A stretch of 64,000 nucleotides of DNA from Nigrospora sphaerica (taxonomy: Eukaryota > Ascomycota > Sordariomycetes > Amphisphaeriales > Apiosporaceae): contig JAGVVL010000027.1 in the NCBI GenBank assembly GCA_018287875.1, positions 186,001 through 250,000 of the forward strand, in the 5' to 3' direction. Position numbers and translations under genes: made by a program. Shown here one piece after another: positions 1 through 10,319 of this stretch. Within the stretch, counting starts at the first letter, position 1. Each line of letters begins with the position of its first letter. The notes beneath the pieces were generated by a model. It was not told the origin of the DNA, did not search any database, and saw only the letters and a program-made list of their open reading frames with translations.

Positions 1-119
1 CAACTGATATGCAACGGTCCTCTGGGCCTGGAATCACCTCTATCCAAGCTGTGCAGATTGAGTTTGCTCTAGGCTACGGATGTGAACGGCATCGCCCTTG
101 CGCTCCGCCACCTTCCCCC

Positions 120-186
120 CAGCGGCGGTACGCACCGCCAGCCAGTGGTAAGTGGTCCATGCGTTCCCATGCCCATGCCGTAACAT
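120..186 (+). repeat. Partial copy of palindrome-bearing dispersed repeat
   Basis: This segment starts with a near-perfect inverted repeat (GGCGGTACGCACCGCC) followed by GTGGTAAGTGGTCCATGCG and ends at CCATGCCGTAAC. The same order of blocks is found at 29369-29456 on this strand and at 4165-4251 on the opposite strand. Sequence left of base 120 does not match the other copies, so the palindrome may mark one end of a mobile unit. The unit itself is unidentified. Confidence 0.6.
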
Positions 187-699
187 TCGCCTTGATATGG
201 AGACGGTCAGCGGTGCTCGATCGCGAGGGCCAGGCCAAGGCCGCCGGCGCCCCCTTAATAGCCTCCACATAGTACGTTCCATCATGGCGTTTGCGGCCCG
301 CATGTTAGAGAGTTTTCCCAAAGGGCGCACGCAGAGGCCGGGGGTGCCCTCGGGGTAGAAGCCTAATGCCTAGGGAGAAGGAATGGCTAGGACGTCAAAC
401 CTGGGTTTCTATAGCCCCCCGGATGCCACACTCACATCCGAAGAAAGCGCCTGTTTCACCACGAGTCCAACGAGACAGCTGTTCTACGTCGAGCCTCTCT
501 GGCGGGTTCGGACCGGTGCGCGGAAGAAGGTGTCGTAGACCCAGCATGGCCGCCGGCTCGATGCAGCCTACCCCGCACCGACGATTGAGCCCGCGCGTCC
601 TGTGGTGGACCGAGCCACGGGCCGTCCCGCGCTCGCCGGGGCGGGAAGCTTCGCGCGCGTGCTTTGTTTCTCTTCTTACTATTTTACGTTGTGGATTGT

Positions 700-1290
700 G
701 GACGAGTTCGCGCAGTGCGCCCGCTACGGGTCGAGGTACGGGGCAAGGCGCGTCGGATGGCGGGTACGGCTCGGTTCGCGGTGGCTTCGGGGCCTCGGCT
801 GTCGAGAGCGGACTGGACGTCCATCGCTCGTCGGAGTTATGTATGGTACATCGGAACAGGCCGATGCACCGAGGTTGGCTAGTCTCTGAAGCGATACTTT
901 GCGGTATAAGGGACCCTCCGTAGCGTGGCGTCACGCTGTCTGTAGCGTACGTAACCATGGCCATCCTGGGTTCGTCACTCGAGCAGCCCAGGAGAACCGC
1001 CTCGCAGGGTGGCCGGTTGCGCGTCGGACGAGGCTCAGCCGCCGCCCTCGTGATGGCCGGCCGGCGGGGGGCGAGCATGCCCATCGGGTACTTCGTGGTG
1101 CGCGGTTCGTGCTGGATGACGGGGCGGCGGCCACGCGAAACGACACACTAGGACGGCTTCTTTTGGTGCCTCACGTCGCATGCTTTCTAGGCTTGCGGCC
1201 CGCCCGGACTCATGGACCGCGTGCTAGATAGCCCGTACGCCCCAGGCACGTCGCAACGTATTTCCCAGCGAAAAGTGGCCACCTACTGGC
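700..1290 (+). repeat. Diverged dispersed repeat, copy 1
   Basis: This stretch resembles 21965-22550 in the same orientation. Shared blocks in order include CCATCGCTCG, TAGT/TCTGAAGCGATA-like, CACGCTGTCTGTA, ACGTCGCATGCTT/ACGTCGCGTGCTT and a GTGGCCACCT/GTGGACAGTGG-like block. Similarity is patchy, about 60 percent by eye, so the copies are old. No known element or protein was recognised in either. Confidence 0.45.
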
Positions 1291-2262
1291 TCGCCCTATT
1301 CCTCGCTCCCCACCTCCGCTGCCATTCTTCCCCTGTCCATGCGTAGACTACTGCGCTTGCATTGTGGGGGAATTGCGCTCGGTGGTGCTATTCGCAGCTT
1401 AAACACGGTATGGATTCAGCGTACCAGGCGGCCAACGGTAGCCTTGGCGAACGTACGGTCCCTTCCACGCGTACCGGTAACTTCACGATCCTCAACAGCG
1501 TTCAAAGCTGTCAAGCGACTGGCCAGATCCAACCAAATCGGAGGTAACGACCTTGACGGAGAATGAGGTAAAGTAACGCATAGCAAGCCTGGACTCGGCC
1601 GGCAGCATCCAACGGGCGAGGAAACCCCATATGGCTCGCGCCCGCGAGCGGCTCTGGCTTCGGGACCCCGGGTCTCGACCGACTTTCAAAGTAAACCCCC
1701 GCTTGTTAAGCTCAATCAAGACATTCTGGACCGTGCGGATTCACGCCGTTCTTACGATACGGCTCTCTTTGGGGTTGTGGCCGAGGCTATCGAGTCGTAT
1801 CCAGGGGTCTGGTGCGGGACGACAATCATCGGTTAGGTGGCCCGGGCCTATCAGAACTCACGACAGGCGCCACAAGGTCCTGTGTTGCATGCGAGCGTCG
1901 GTCGGCAACGGTCCGACCCAGAGTGCACCGCCAATGTCGGCCAACATGCTAGGAATTCCAACGGTAGCAAAATTTGAGGCTGCGAAATTGTCCCGCCAGG
2001 GCCTAATACGCACCCAGCGCGCGCCGAATTCCGGAACGGACTAGTTGCCCGAGACTACTGTGCTCTCGACCGCCGAGGCCGGCGCCGTGTTGCAACCATG
2101 CTGATTGAGGCCAGAATAACACCGAGATCATGGTACGGTGGCATTCGTTCCCCACCTTCTTCTATCTCCTCAGCTTCTTATACTCATCGTGCCCCCTAGA
2201 CTGACTGCTACGTGCAGACACATTCCTATCCTTGGGAATCCATTCGTTCAACAGCTTACAAG

Positions 2263-3653
2263 ATGTTGTGCAGCATAGGAGTCCCGTGCCTCGCTTTCTC
2301 CCCCTCCGTATTCTTCTTCTTGACGGCCCTCCCTTTAACAGTTGACGCGAAAGATGAGTGCCAGCCGATTACATGGTCCTTGGACGGAGCCCAATCCGTT
2401 CCCAGGGACAGCGGTCTGACCGATAACATCGTCAGTCTCGCTGACTCTCTCCAGCCCGGTGACATCAACTGCCGATTTTGGGGTATACCGGCAAGGAGGT
2501 CAATTACTACACTTGCACGGAGCTGGCTCTTAAATTCGACATTCAAGTGGACCAGTTCTTCGCCCTGAATCCAGACCTGCAGAAAGACTGTGGTGACGTC
2601 CAGCCACGGAGCAAGTACTGTGTCTCTGGGTGTGAGTATTCAGGCCGGGATTAGCCCTAGGAGCCAAATTCTTGACTAATGTGGACGCACAGTTATCGAG
2701 CCCGTCAGAGCGACGGATGGTTTCTGTGGCCCTAAATACAACAATGCCACCTGCCTTGGAACCGACTTCCCGTGCTGCAATGCCGAGACGTTCACCTGTG
2801 GCAACTCGACGTTTGTGCACCCTCCTTTGTCTACAGAGTTTGACGCTGAAACCCCCCCTAGAGAAGACTGTGCGGCTGGCACGTGCTATGAGGGCGCTTG
2901 CCCAGGCGACAAAATCTGGAGCACGGATGGCACATGCGGCTATATGAACGGCGGCCGTCAGTGTACTGGCAAGTGGGGCGAGTGCTGCAACCGCGACGGC
3001 CGATGTGGGAGTGGCGATGATTTCTGTGCCGATGAGGTGTGCTCGTCCGGAAAGTGTCAGCGGCCCCCGAAACCTCAACCACCGGTACCGTGGTTGGATG
3101 GCAACACGACGGACGGTAGCTGCGGCGGCCCCCAAAGGTACACCTGCCATGTCGCCTACGGCAACTGCTGTAACAAGGACGGGGAGTGTGGATCTTTACC
3201 ATCTGATTGCGGTGTTGGTTGGTACGTATTCTTCCCTTCATCTTGCTTGGCAAGGCTGAGATTACTGGTGGTAATACTGACCTTGCCCCATTGGACAGCC
3301 AATCGGACCTTGGGAGGTGCAACCCTCGGCCCGTCACAACTACTACGAAACCACCGGCGACCACCTCGGCAGCAGGCTGGCAGCCGCCGCCCCCGGGTGC
3401 GTTTCTCACAGTATATACCGAAAAGAATTGTGCCGGCTCTTGGACGAGGCACATATATCTGCTTTCGAGTCTGCCAGTCTGGACGTTCTCTGAAGGTTCA
3501 GCTGGTTCCGTCAAGGTAGGAGCGGAGGGACCGGATGTTCAGCTTGAATTCTATGCTGGCGCCGAGGCACAGGGCGGCATTATCGGCACTACGAAAGGTA
3601 CAGCGTGCGCTAGCTTTGGCGACGACATGAAGAGCGTTAGACTTGTAGTTTGA
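2263..3653 (+). CDS. Secreted LysM and chitin-binding protein, frameshifted
   Basis: This is a probable secreted chitin-binding protein of about 400 aa. Four exons can be read: 2263-2631, 2693-2810, 2862-3221 and 3299-3653. The three GT...AG introns (61, 51, 77 bp) restore frame and cysteine spacing. An N-terminal signal peptide (about 28 residues, ending near VDA) is followed by a LysM domain (EVNYYTCTELALKF, FFALNPDL, YCVSG). Two hevein-type chitin-binding modules rich in CC and CGS motifs come next, then a Pro/Thr linker and a C-terminal domain of about 80 aa with a TVYTEKNCAGSW start, possibly beta/gamma-crystallin-like. One base is missing near 2472-2484, beside TTTTGGGG: the frame before it reads DINCRFWG and the frame after it YTGKEVNYY. 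That may be a true lesion or a sequence error in a homopolymer. LysM proteins of this kind sequester chitin fragments or shield hyphae; a role in host or competitor interaction is inferred. Confidence 0.78.
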
Positions 3654-4164
3654 AACAACTGCCGGGCGATGCGCGTCGGTGCCCTGCATTATACAAAGTC
3701 AGTCTGTCCCCAAGCCGACTGGAACGGGTCTCTAGATCAATTTGCGCCCTGTCCTGATCGTGAGTGGGCGCATGAAGCAGCATGTCCTTGGACTATTATA
3801 TCAACTCGGCAGGCACGCGCAAACGCTATTTGTCCAGTGGGTTAGCGGGGAGTCGTTCGCCGGTCACAGCCTCGGTATACCTTTCAATGGCTTCGGACTT
3901 TTTAAGAACTCTGGCTGTGGCAGTCGTGTCGCCTCTATCCTGGATGAGTCAATGACTGGGATAGTAGCAGAAGAGAGATAGATGAGGGTGGAACGCCAGA
4001 CACGATGAAGGTTGCTGTCCGTTAGCTAGATGATTCGTCTAAGTTACAGAAATAAGTCGATTTGAAAGGCAGAGCTCATAAACGCAAAGGAGTCGTAACA
4101 GTATGGCAGATACAGTTCAGGGTATCCTTAGTCGTTCATGACGGGTTGCATTAAGATTAGGTCG
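3654..4164. other. Intergenic, no clear gene
   Basis: A readable Cys/Trp-containing stretch lies at about 3700-3840 (VCPQADWNG, FAPCPDREW) but is closed by a stop and has no recognised family. It may be the remnant of another secreted protein. Nothing else was recognised. Confidence 0.35.
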
Positions 4165-4376
4165 CTGTTACGGCATGGGTACATAGGTACAAGGGCATGG
4201 GAACGCATGGACGACTTACCGCTGCCTGGCGGTACGTACCGCCGCTGGCTGGATATATTCCTGCCAAACAGTGACTGAGAGGAGCCTGTTCCTCTTCTTT
4301 TCCTCTTCACCTGTAGTTTTCGCATCCCAATAGAACCCTTGGGTTATCAACAGATCCCTCGTTCCTTGAACCGTGA
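4165..4376 (-). repeat. 212-bp repeat with 16-bp palindrome, 3' of NLR gene
   Basis: The reverse complement matches 29246-29456 along its length. The order is TGTCACGGTTCAAG, GATCTGTTGAT, AAGGGTTCTATTG, GCGAAAACTACAGGTGAAG, TCAGTCACTGTTTGGCAGG, AATATATCCAGCC, the perfect palindrome GGCGGTACGTACCGCC, then CCGTAACAG. Relative to transcription it lies about 190 bp beyond the stop codon of the NLR gene at 4567-7497. The copy at 29246 lies in the same relation to the orphan PNP gene. Confidence 0.8.
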
Positions 4377-4566
4377 CAGTCGCCGTAGTGGCAGCATACT
4401 GCTTGATGAGGTGAAGCATGGGGTCAAAGTGATGTGTAGAAGAAGGCGTACCTCACTGTCAGCACTGGCAGCTAGGGGCAGCAGATATATTGTTCTATCT
4501 GCCGAATTCGGCCTAGTCCACCACGCAGGACCCCTCCAGTTCTGGACCCAGGATGCCATCCACGCA

Positions 4567-7497
4567 TCACTGCTCCAAGTGCCGTAAGGCAGTTAAGCGT
4601 GTTCGTATGCTCATCGCCCAAGCCTTTTGGCTGTTGGTTAAGCGCCTCCAGCGAGACCTCTGCTTGTTTCGCGTTGATACGAGGTTCTCCATGCTCTCAA
4701 TCGTGTCGGGATGCCGGTCGTCGAGCACCTCCTTCCGTAGCTCCAGCACTTCCACGTAGATCGTCTCGGCCTCACCGTACCTCCCCTGCTTATGGTACGT
4801 CGCTGCGAGGGATGCCATGCTCTTAATCGTGTCGGGATGCCGGTCGCCGAGCACCTCCTTCCGTAGCTTTAGCACTTCCACCTTCATCGTCTCGGCCTCA
4901 TTGTACCTCCCCTGGTTATGGTACGTCGTTGCAAGGGCCGCCATGCTCTGGATCGTGTCGGGATGCCGGTCGCCGAGCACCTCCTTCCGTAGCTCTAGCA
5001 CTTCCACCAAGATCTTTTCATCCTCCTCGTACCTCCCCTGCTCATGGTACGTCGTTGCGAGCTCTTCCATGCTCTTAATCGTGTCGGGATGCCGGTCGCC
5101 GAGCACCTCCTTCCGTAGCTCTAGCACTTCCACCTTCATCTTCTCGGCCTCGTCGTACCTCCCCTGCGCATGGTACGTCGCTGCGAGGGATGCCATGCTT
5201 TCAATCGTGTCGGGATGCCGGTCGCCTAGCACCTCCTTCCGTAGCTCTAGTACTTCCACCGAGATCTTTTCATCCTCCTCGTACCTCCCCTGCGCATAGT
5301 ACCTCGTTGCGAGGGCGGCCATGCTCTCAATCGTGTCGGGATGCCGGTCGCCTAGCACCTCCTTCCGTAACTCTAGCACTTCCACGTAGATCGTCTCGGC
5401 CTCGTCGTACCTCCCCTGCTTATGGTACGTCGCTGCGAGGGATGCCATGCTCTTAATCGTGTCGGAATGCCGGTCGCCGAGCACCTCCTTCCGTAGCTCT
5501 AGCACTTCCACCTTCATCGTCTCGGCCTCATTGTACCTCCCCTGGCTATGGTACGTCGTTGCAAGGGCCGCCATGCTCTGGATCGTGTCGGGATGCCGGT
5601 CGCCGAGCACCTCCTTCCGTAGCTCTAGCACTTCCACCAAGATCTTTTCATCCTCCTCGTACCTCCCCTGCTCATGGTACGTCGTTGCGAGCTCTGCCAT
5701 GCTCCGGATCGTGTCGGGATGCCGGTCGCCGAGCACCTCCTTCCGTAGCTCTAGCACTTCCATTGAGATCGTCTCGGCCTCATCGTACCTCCCCTGCTGA
5801 TGGTACGTCACTGCAAGGGACGCCATGCTCGAGATCGTGTCGTAATGTCGGTCGCCTAAGAAGCTTTTCCGTAGGCGTAATGATGTTTTATCAGCCAGCT
5901 CCTTTTCTCTCCACCGGCCCCTATCGTACAGATACTTCGAGACCCGGGCTAAAAGCTCCGCCGCTTTCTCCTCACCATCGTGAATCCGTGCCCACTCTCC
6001 TGCCTGCTGGGCATGCTGAAGGTACTCCTCACATACTTCCCATGTCTCACGCTGACTGGTAGGGAAGAGAAGATCTGTGACGTTAAATGCGGCCTTTGCG
6101 AACTTCATCTCAGTATCATCTAGGTCTACACTTCTCTGCAGCCGGTGACGAGCAGCTTCTTGTACTAGCTTGTGCACCTCATATGCTGGCTGCCGTTTTC
6201 TTGTGGTTACAGCGCGAACCGCTAGGAACGACAGCTGCCGCAGCCGGGTAATCGATTCTTTCAAGCTGTTGTCGACGTCCGGGATTTCTCCTTGCGTCTG
6301 AGGATCAAACTGATTTGCCGATGTACTGACGTTCACTCTGAACCGTGCCGCTTCGCGGATCAAGTCAAGCGAAATGTGTTGGCTGTCCAAGTATGCGAGG
6401 GTATGGAGAATGTTGTATGCCACCCTATCCTCCCTCTTTAAGTACTCCATCGATATGTCCCATGTGTGCAAAATGCTGTTGGAGACACCATGGCGCCGGT
6501 ACCTATCGTACTCGGATCTCTCGAGCCGCGTCAGTCGCTGCTTTCTAGTTTGTATCTCGGAAAGATAGTCCTTGATTGGCGTGGATGTCCTCTGCATGTA
6601 TGCGGCAGCCTGCGAGATGGCTAAGGGAAACCGCTCAAGTTCGGCGAGCAGCGTCTGGAGATGCTCGCTACTTTGCTCCTGCCCCACGTCGTTGTACCCT
6701 GCGAGGAGAAGCTGCTCTGCTTCCGTGGTGGTCATCTGCGTAACTTGGATACTTCGTTGACGACCGACTAAACTTTCGGCCTGTCCGTCACGGCTGGTCC
6801 AAAGCACGGTTCCTGTTGGGCCGCGTGGTACGAAGTCGCGCAGGTTGAGTTGGGGCGTAAGAGACGGATCCGGGCAGCCTGCAGGCTGGCTTACGCCAAA
6901 TAGTGCGAGATTGTCGGCATTGTCCAGGACAAGCACCCATTTCCGAAGCGCCTCGATTGCATGTCGTACGGCTTGCCAAAGGTCTTCGCCGTGCAGGTCG
7001 TCTGGGAGGCCGAGCTTCCGTGCGATCAGTTGGCAATCTTGCGCGAAAGACGTCTCGCTATCGGCGTGGATCCAGAAAACAGAGCAGGCTGGGTCGCGGC
7101 ATCGACTGTATGCGTAAGCAAGCGCAAGTTGGGTTTTCCTACAAGAATTAGCATGTGCTTGGGAGTAGGACTGGCCTGGCTTACCCTGATCCACCCAGAC
7201 CCCATAGAGCAGCACTGTGGTAGTCGGAGGATGGTGGGAGCAGCTGCTCGAGCCGGCGCGCTACGTCGCCTCGGTACACTAGGTCTTCGTTGGGTTCGAA
7301 AGGGATTGACCGGCAAACTCTGGGGCGGCCGGAACCTGTGCCTATTAGCTTCGCTTGCCTGGCTGCTCACGATGGCGCTCACCGGGTCTTCCATCGATGG
7401 TAATGTGGGTATTGCCGGAAAACTGGTTTCCGACTAAAGCGTTGCGTGCTTGAGTCGATCCAAATGAGCGCTGCGGTGTGTTTGCGGCCATCGCCAT
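4567..7497 (-). CDS. NB-ARC/TPR NLR-like receptor
   Basis: This is a STAND/NLR-type signalling ATPase, a class that in fungi mediates non-self recognition and regulated cell death. Three exons (7497-7383, 7335-7185, 7138-4567) encode 945 aa. Introns of 47 and 46 bp both have a GCTAAT branch site. Splicing intron 2 rebuilds a canonical Walker A, GLGGSGKT (about residues 84-91); without it the P-loop is lost. The start ATG 7497 opens a short N-terminus rich in Asn/Gly (NALVGNQFSGNTHI), followed by the linker IPFEPNEDLVYRGD that normally precedes NB-ARC. Walker B is WVLVLDNAD (about residue 158). From about residue 508 to the end lie ten 42-aa TPR units with consensus KEVLGDRHPDTI-SMA-LA. The last unit is distorted: after NKQ the frame changes, and a further TPR-like stretch (LEALNQQPKGLGDEHTNTL) is readable in another frame, so the C-terminus looks secondarily truncated. 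There is no PNP domain. Confidence 0.85.
4690..5870 (-). repeat. 126-bp tandem TPR-coding repeats with 630-bp block duplication
   Basis: About nine near-identical 126-bp units encode the TPRs of the NLR. Units are alike at DNA level, not only protein. Units 2, 3 and 4 (from the N-terminus) match units 7, 8 and 9 better than their neighbours. The offset is exactly five units: the block at 4812 recurs at 5442, 630 bp away. This indicates a five-unit tandem duplication on top of single-unit turnover. Confidence 0.85.
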
Positions 7498-10319
7498 TGC
7501 TGGAGGTCGACGACTGCCGCGGGACGGGCTCTCGTGAAATGGGAAGCTGCGTCAAGGTCGCAGGCAGATAGATCACCAGGGAGCAATGTAAGTTATGGCC
7601 GATTTCTTTTCAAGGGTAAAGTAGGAACCCAGGTCGCATGTCCATCCATAGCGGCAGGTATGTATGGTGCATGCCTCGCCTGGACCAGGTAAGCACTAAC
7701 GCACATACCCCTCCCTACCTTTACAACCGCCCCCACCTTTGCAACGCGCTCTGCGCGCTTAATAGACTCAGTCAACTACCTCAAGACGCGATAACTTAAC
7801 AAATATTAGTCTAATTGACTCAGTAACCGTTGCCATGGGCTCCAAATGCGGATACGGACTTAATGAAGCTGTTTCCACAGTGCGGAACGGACTCAGTCAA
7901 CGCGCAGCGGCAGCCCAATGGGGTCTCTCTGCCTCTTAAGTTAACAGACGACTCCATGGTTCCCAGACGCGCCAAAAGGGGCAACAACGGAATCAGAGAC
8001 TCAGTCCAACTTAGGAGGTTACTGTCCGACGCTGGATACTATCTGAAGAGATATGCGGACGGGCTCCGACGCGCCGTGTTATACTAGACTTCGCCCGGGA
8101 GACGATCGCCTCAGGGAGTCCAGACGTTGAGGTGCCCCCTTTAAACCAGAAGTGGCTGAGTCGCTATTTGATACGTGAAGTCCCGGGCGGACCACGGGAT
8201 GATGTGTAACATTTGAGGAGGACAGGTATTATCTGATGATCTAACCAAGAGGCTTCCCGATTAGGTAGCAGGCATGAATGTCCTCCTACTTTCCCTACTC
8301 ATAGGTTGAAGGGCATCCTTCTTCTTTACTCAATTTACACTCTATACGGTTGCCTGTCAATATGCGTATCATACTTTGACTCTTTCACGAGCGGGCTTGC
8401 GGTCCTGCTCTTCTTTTACTTTGACCCTTTTCACGAGCGGGCTGCGGTCCTGCTCTTCTTTGCGTGGCTCATGTCGCCGCCAAGGAGCCCCAACCAAGTC
8501 GTCTGTTTGAGGGACGCTATGCGCAAGTACAAAGGGCGCCTACGGTATTCCTCCACGCATGACCCCGTCCTTTATCCCTCGGGCAAACTTCTTCTCCCGG
8601 CCGTGGCCGGCAACCGTTCGCCTTCCTCCGTCGCATACTAAACACCCCCTTCTAGAAGCCGGGGCCTTCGTTTTCCCGTGGGGTCGACAACGGCCACCCG
8701 TTCCGCCATTGTCCCACCACCACCACCGCGCTTTGTCGCGATGCCCTCCACCTCGCAGGCACCCGTACACAAACCCGCCCATGTTTCCCCAGGGCCGCGA
8801 GCTGCCGAAAGCAGGGAGGGCGGTGGGCGGCGTGTGCGGCGGGGAAAACAAAACCTGCCGTTTCCTCGTTTTCCACGGCGCCGTGGCGAGGGAAACGCGT
8901 CCCACGTTTGCCAGAACGGCCGTGGTTGGCCGGGGAGCCCCAGGAGGAACAAGGGCGCAAGGGAAGAAGGGGAGGGGCGGGTTGGCACCCCTAAAGTTTT
9001 TTGTTCATCTCCCTCTTTGGTGAAGTCGAAGGGACGAGGTGGGTTATGGTGGTGTATATTTACGAGGGGACCATCCCGGGCAGGGGAAGACCGGGCAGTG
9101 GAGGATCGTGGAGAGAGCGAAAATCGAGACCGCGGACAAGCAGGAGGGAAAGAAAGAGGCAAAGGAATACTCTACCGCCCAAGCCGTCGACCGGGCCCGT
9201 TCTGCCCCGACCCTGACGCTGAACCGACTCCTCGGGTCCCCGTTGACGCCAGACATCTCGACGCGACTGGACCCTTTGCCTCGTCTCTTCGACCCATGCC
9301 CCTAGTTTCCTCCTCTCTCCCCGTCTCTCGCAAAGGCAACCCCAAACCCCCAAACCTAGCATGATCTCCACGGCCTCGGCCCAGTGGCCCGCCGACGCCG
9401 ACGCCGGCCGCGGCGCCTACGACACGACGGGCCTGGACCCCCTGCCGCCGCGGCCGCGACCAGCCGTCCCAAAGGACGCGGCGGAGCGGGGCTGACGGGG
9501 GAAACCAAAGAAAAAAGACGGAAAGAGGTGGGGGAAAGACGAAATAATAACAAAGGAAACGGAGCGCGTTCGTTCGCCTAGGGGGCGCCAAGTCCCTTGT
9601 TCCTGTTACGTCGTGCATGGGTCCTGACGACATCTGTACAGAGCAGTCGCTGCCCGCCGCCGAGGGGTCTTTGGGCCCCTTTCGGGCTGATTGATGGTGG
9701 GCCATTCCCCCGCCCTTCCGCCCCACGAGGCGCGCGGACGGGCGGGTGTAAGCGAGCGGGCCGGGGTGGTGAGCGCGAGGGAGGATAGAACGAGGATGGA
9801 AATTCAGAAGAAGGAAACGGCTGGGATGGTAGGGTAGCAGGAATGATAAGAAGGAAGGAAATGCCAACTCCCACCGCCGAGAGGGAGTGATGCAGGTGAT
9901 ATGATGAGAACCCAAGACGGAGTTGCCAAATCCCGTGGAATCCCTCGGACCGCAGCAAGCGACACATTGCCCCGACCGGGCTACCAAAGCCAGGCTTGAG
10001 ATGAGGCAAAGAGAAATGGGCAGCATGAAGAGTACCTTGCCCACATCACCGCAGCCCGAGCTAGGCCAAAAAATACATATTCGAACCAGTCTGAAATTAA
10101 TGCCAAGGTAATACAGAGCAACAATACAGAGCTAATGCCCAATCCATACAATAAAGAGAACCGCAAGTCAAGAGGTATCATCGTTTTTCGTGAAGGGGGA
10201 TCACCCCTCAGGTGCAATCCGGGTATAACGTTTCCACCGCCACCGCCGTATCTCAGCTCGTCATATTACATGCCTCCACCCTGATTCTCCAGTTCACAAT
10301 TATCATCGCCGTGACTGTC
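7498..10319. other. Long intergenic region, no supported gene
   Basis: No domain-bearing exon was found. It holds four GACTCAGT motifs (7765, 7817, 7890, 7998) and a two-copy 45-bp tandem repeat (8372-8461). A CT-rich stretch precedes ATG 9361, which opens a 44-codon frame of unknown status. The part just left of 10320 is presumably the 3' region of the HAM1-like gene. Confidence 0.5.
8372..8461 (+). repeat. Two-copy 45-bp tandem repeat
   Basis: Two adjacent units (8372-8416 and 8417-8461) begin TACTTTGAC and share CACGAGCGGGCT and GCGGTCCTGCTCTTCTTT. They differ by small indels in T runs. It is a simple local duplication of unknown role. Confidence 0.75.

Larger units (their letters stand above)
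1..2262. other. Gene-poor left edge with dispersed repeats
   Basis: I see no convincing coding exon. Open frames here lack recognisable domains and look like GC-driven noise. The stretch holds two repeat copies listed separately (near 120-186 and about 700-1290). The last 150 bases before 2263 are CT-rich and probably the upstream region of the LysM gene. Confidence 0.5.

Noticed and set aside
3700..3840. Cys/Trp-containing readable stretch after the LysM gene
   Set aside because: Interrupted by stops and matching no family I recognise; noted only as a possible relic.
9361..9495. 44-codon frame starting MISTASAQWPADADAG after a CT-rich stretch
   Set aside because: Codon use and leader look gene-like, but it is very short, has no homologue I recognise and no clear splice donor to extend it.
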